A stretch of DNA of 64,000 bases from positions 106,847,319 to 106,911,318 of the forward strand of contig CP136066.1 of the NCBI GenBank assembly GCA_032622095.1, in the 5' to 3' direction. The position numbers and the translations under genes are program-made. A model generated the notes under the pieces. That model saw only the letters and a list, made by a program, of their open reading frames with translations. It did no database searches and was not told the DNA's origin. Positions within the stretch are counted from its first letter, which is position 1. Every line of letters starts with the position of its first letter. The DNA comes from Siphonodentalium dalli. Lineage: Eukaryota; Mollusca; Scaphopoda; Gadilida; Siphonodentaliidae. Shown in pieces: positions 63,851 through 64,000 of the stretch.

Positions 63851-64000
63851 ACATTTAACCAGCCTCTTCATTTAATATTGGCTTTAAAACACTTTGCCAA
63901 AATCTGTGCACTGGTTATGTATTTTTTTTTAATTGGGCGGTCTGTAAGATATACTACGTTAATGCATTGTCCCCATAATTGGATTTATCAGAGAACATCA

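Overview
The window is eukaryotic, AT-rich and dominated by introns and repeats. Two conserved animal genes are recognisable. They lie head to head (divergent), with about 12 kb between their start codons. The style of the dispersed repeats, especially elements made of a short terminal hairpin followed by runs of GTCC/GTCT, together with the long repeat-filled introns, suggests a mollusc, probably a bivalve. That assignment is inference, not proof.

Minus strand, about 3.2-20.8 kb: a complete, nine-coding-exon gene for clathrin heavy chain linker domain-containing protein 1 (CLHC1). All splice phases close and give 616 codons, close to the vertebrate size of about 586 residues. The 3' end carries an AATAAA signal about 45 bp after the stop.

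Plus strand, 32.7 kb to the right edge: the first six coding exons of PSMC4, the 26S proteasome ATPase Rpt3 (subunit 6B). They cover about 280 of roughly 415 residues, including the N-terminal coiled coil, OB domain, Walker A, pore loop and Walker B. The remainder lies beyond the window. The first coding exon has only 33 nt and is followed by an intron of about 17.8 kb packed with nested transposons.

Between the two genes is a near-perfect tandem duplication with a 4801-bp period (23050-27850 and 27851-32651). It ends 24 bp before the PSMC4 start codon, so the whole proximal promoter is doubled, unless this is an assembly artefact. One base difference was found between the copies.

The rest is a mosaic of small repeat families that can be reconstructed from multiple copies within the window. 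They include three hAT-type elements with perfect 8-bp target duplications, one of which has a related empty site elsewhere in the window. There are also a family of terminal-inverted-repeat elements carrying CCGACC motifs, long foldback elements, at least seven MITE-like families (labelled M1-M7 below), and hairpin-headed GTCC-repeat elements. A decayed ORF family ends in a cysteine-rich C-terminal motif and occurs twice near 37-40 kb. No rRNA genes, CRISPR arrays or functional tRNA genes were seen. No prokaryotic-type system is present, and the unusual biology here is structural: a promoter duplication and deep nesting of elements.
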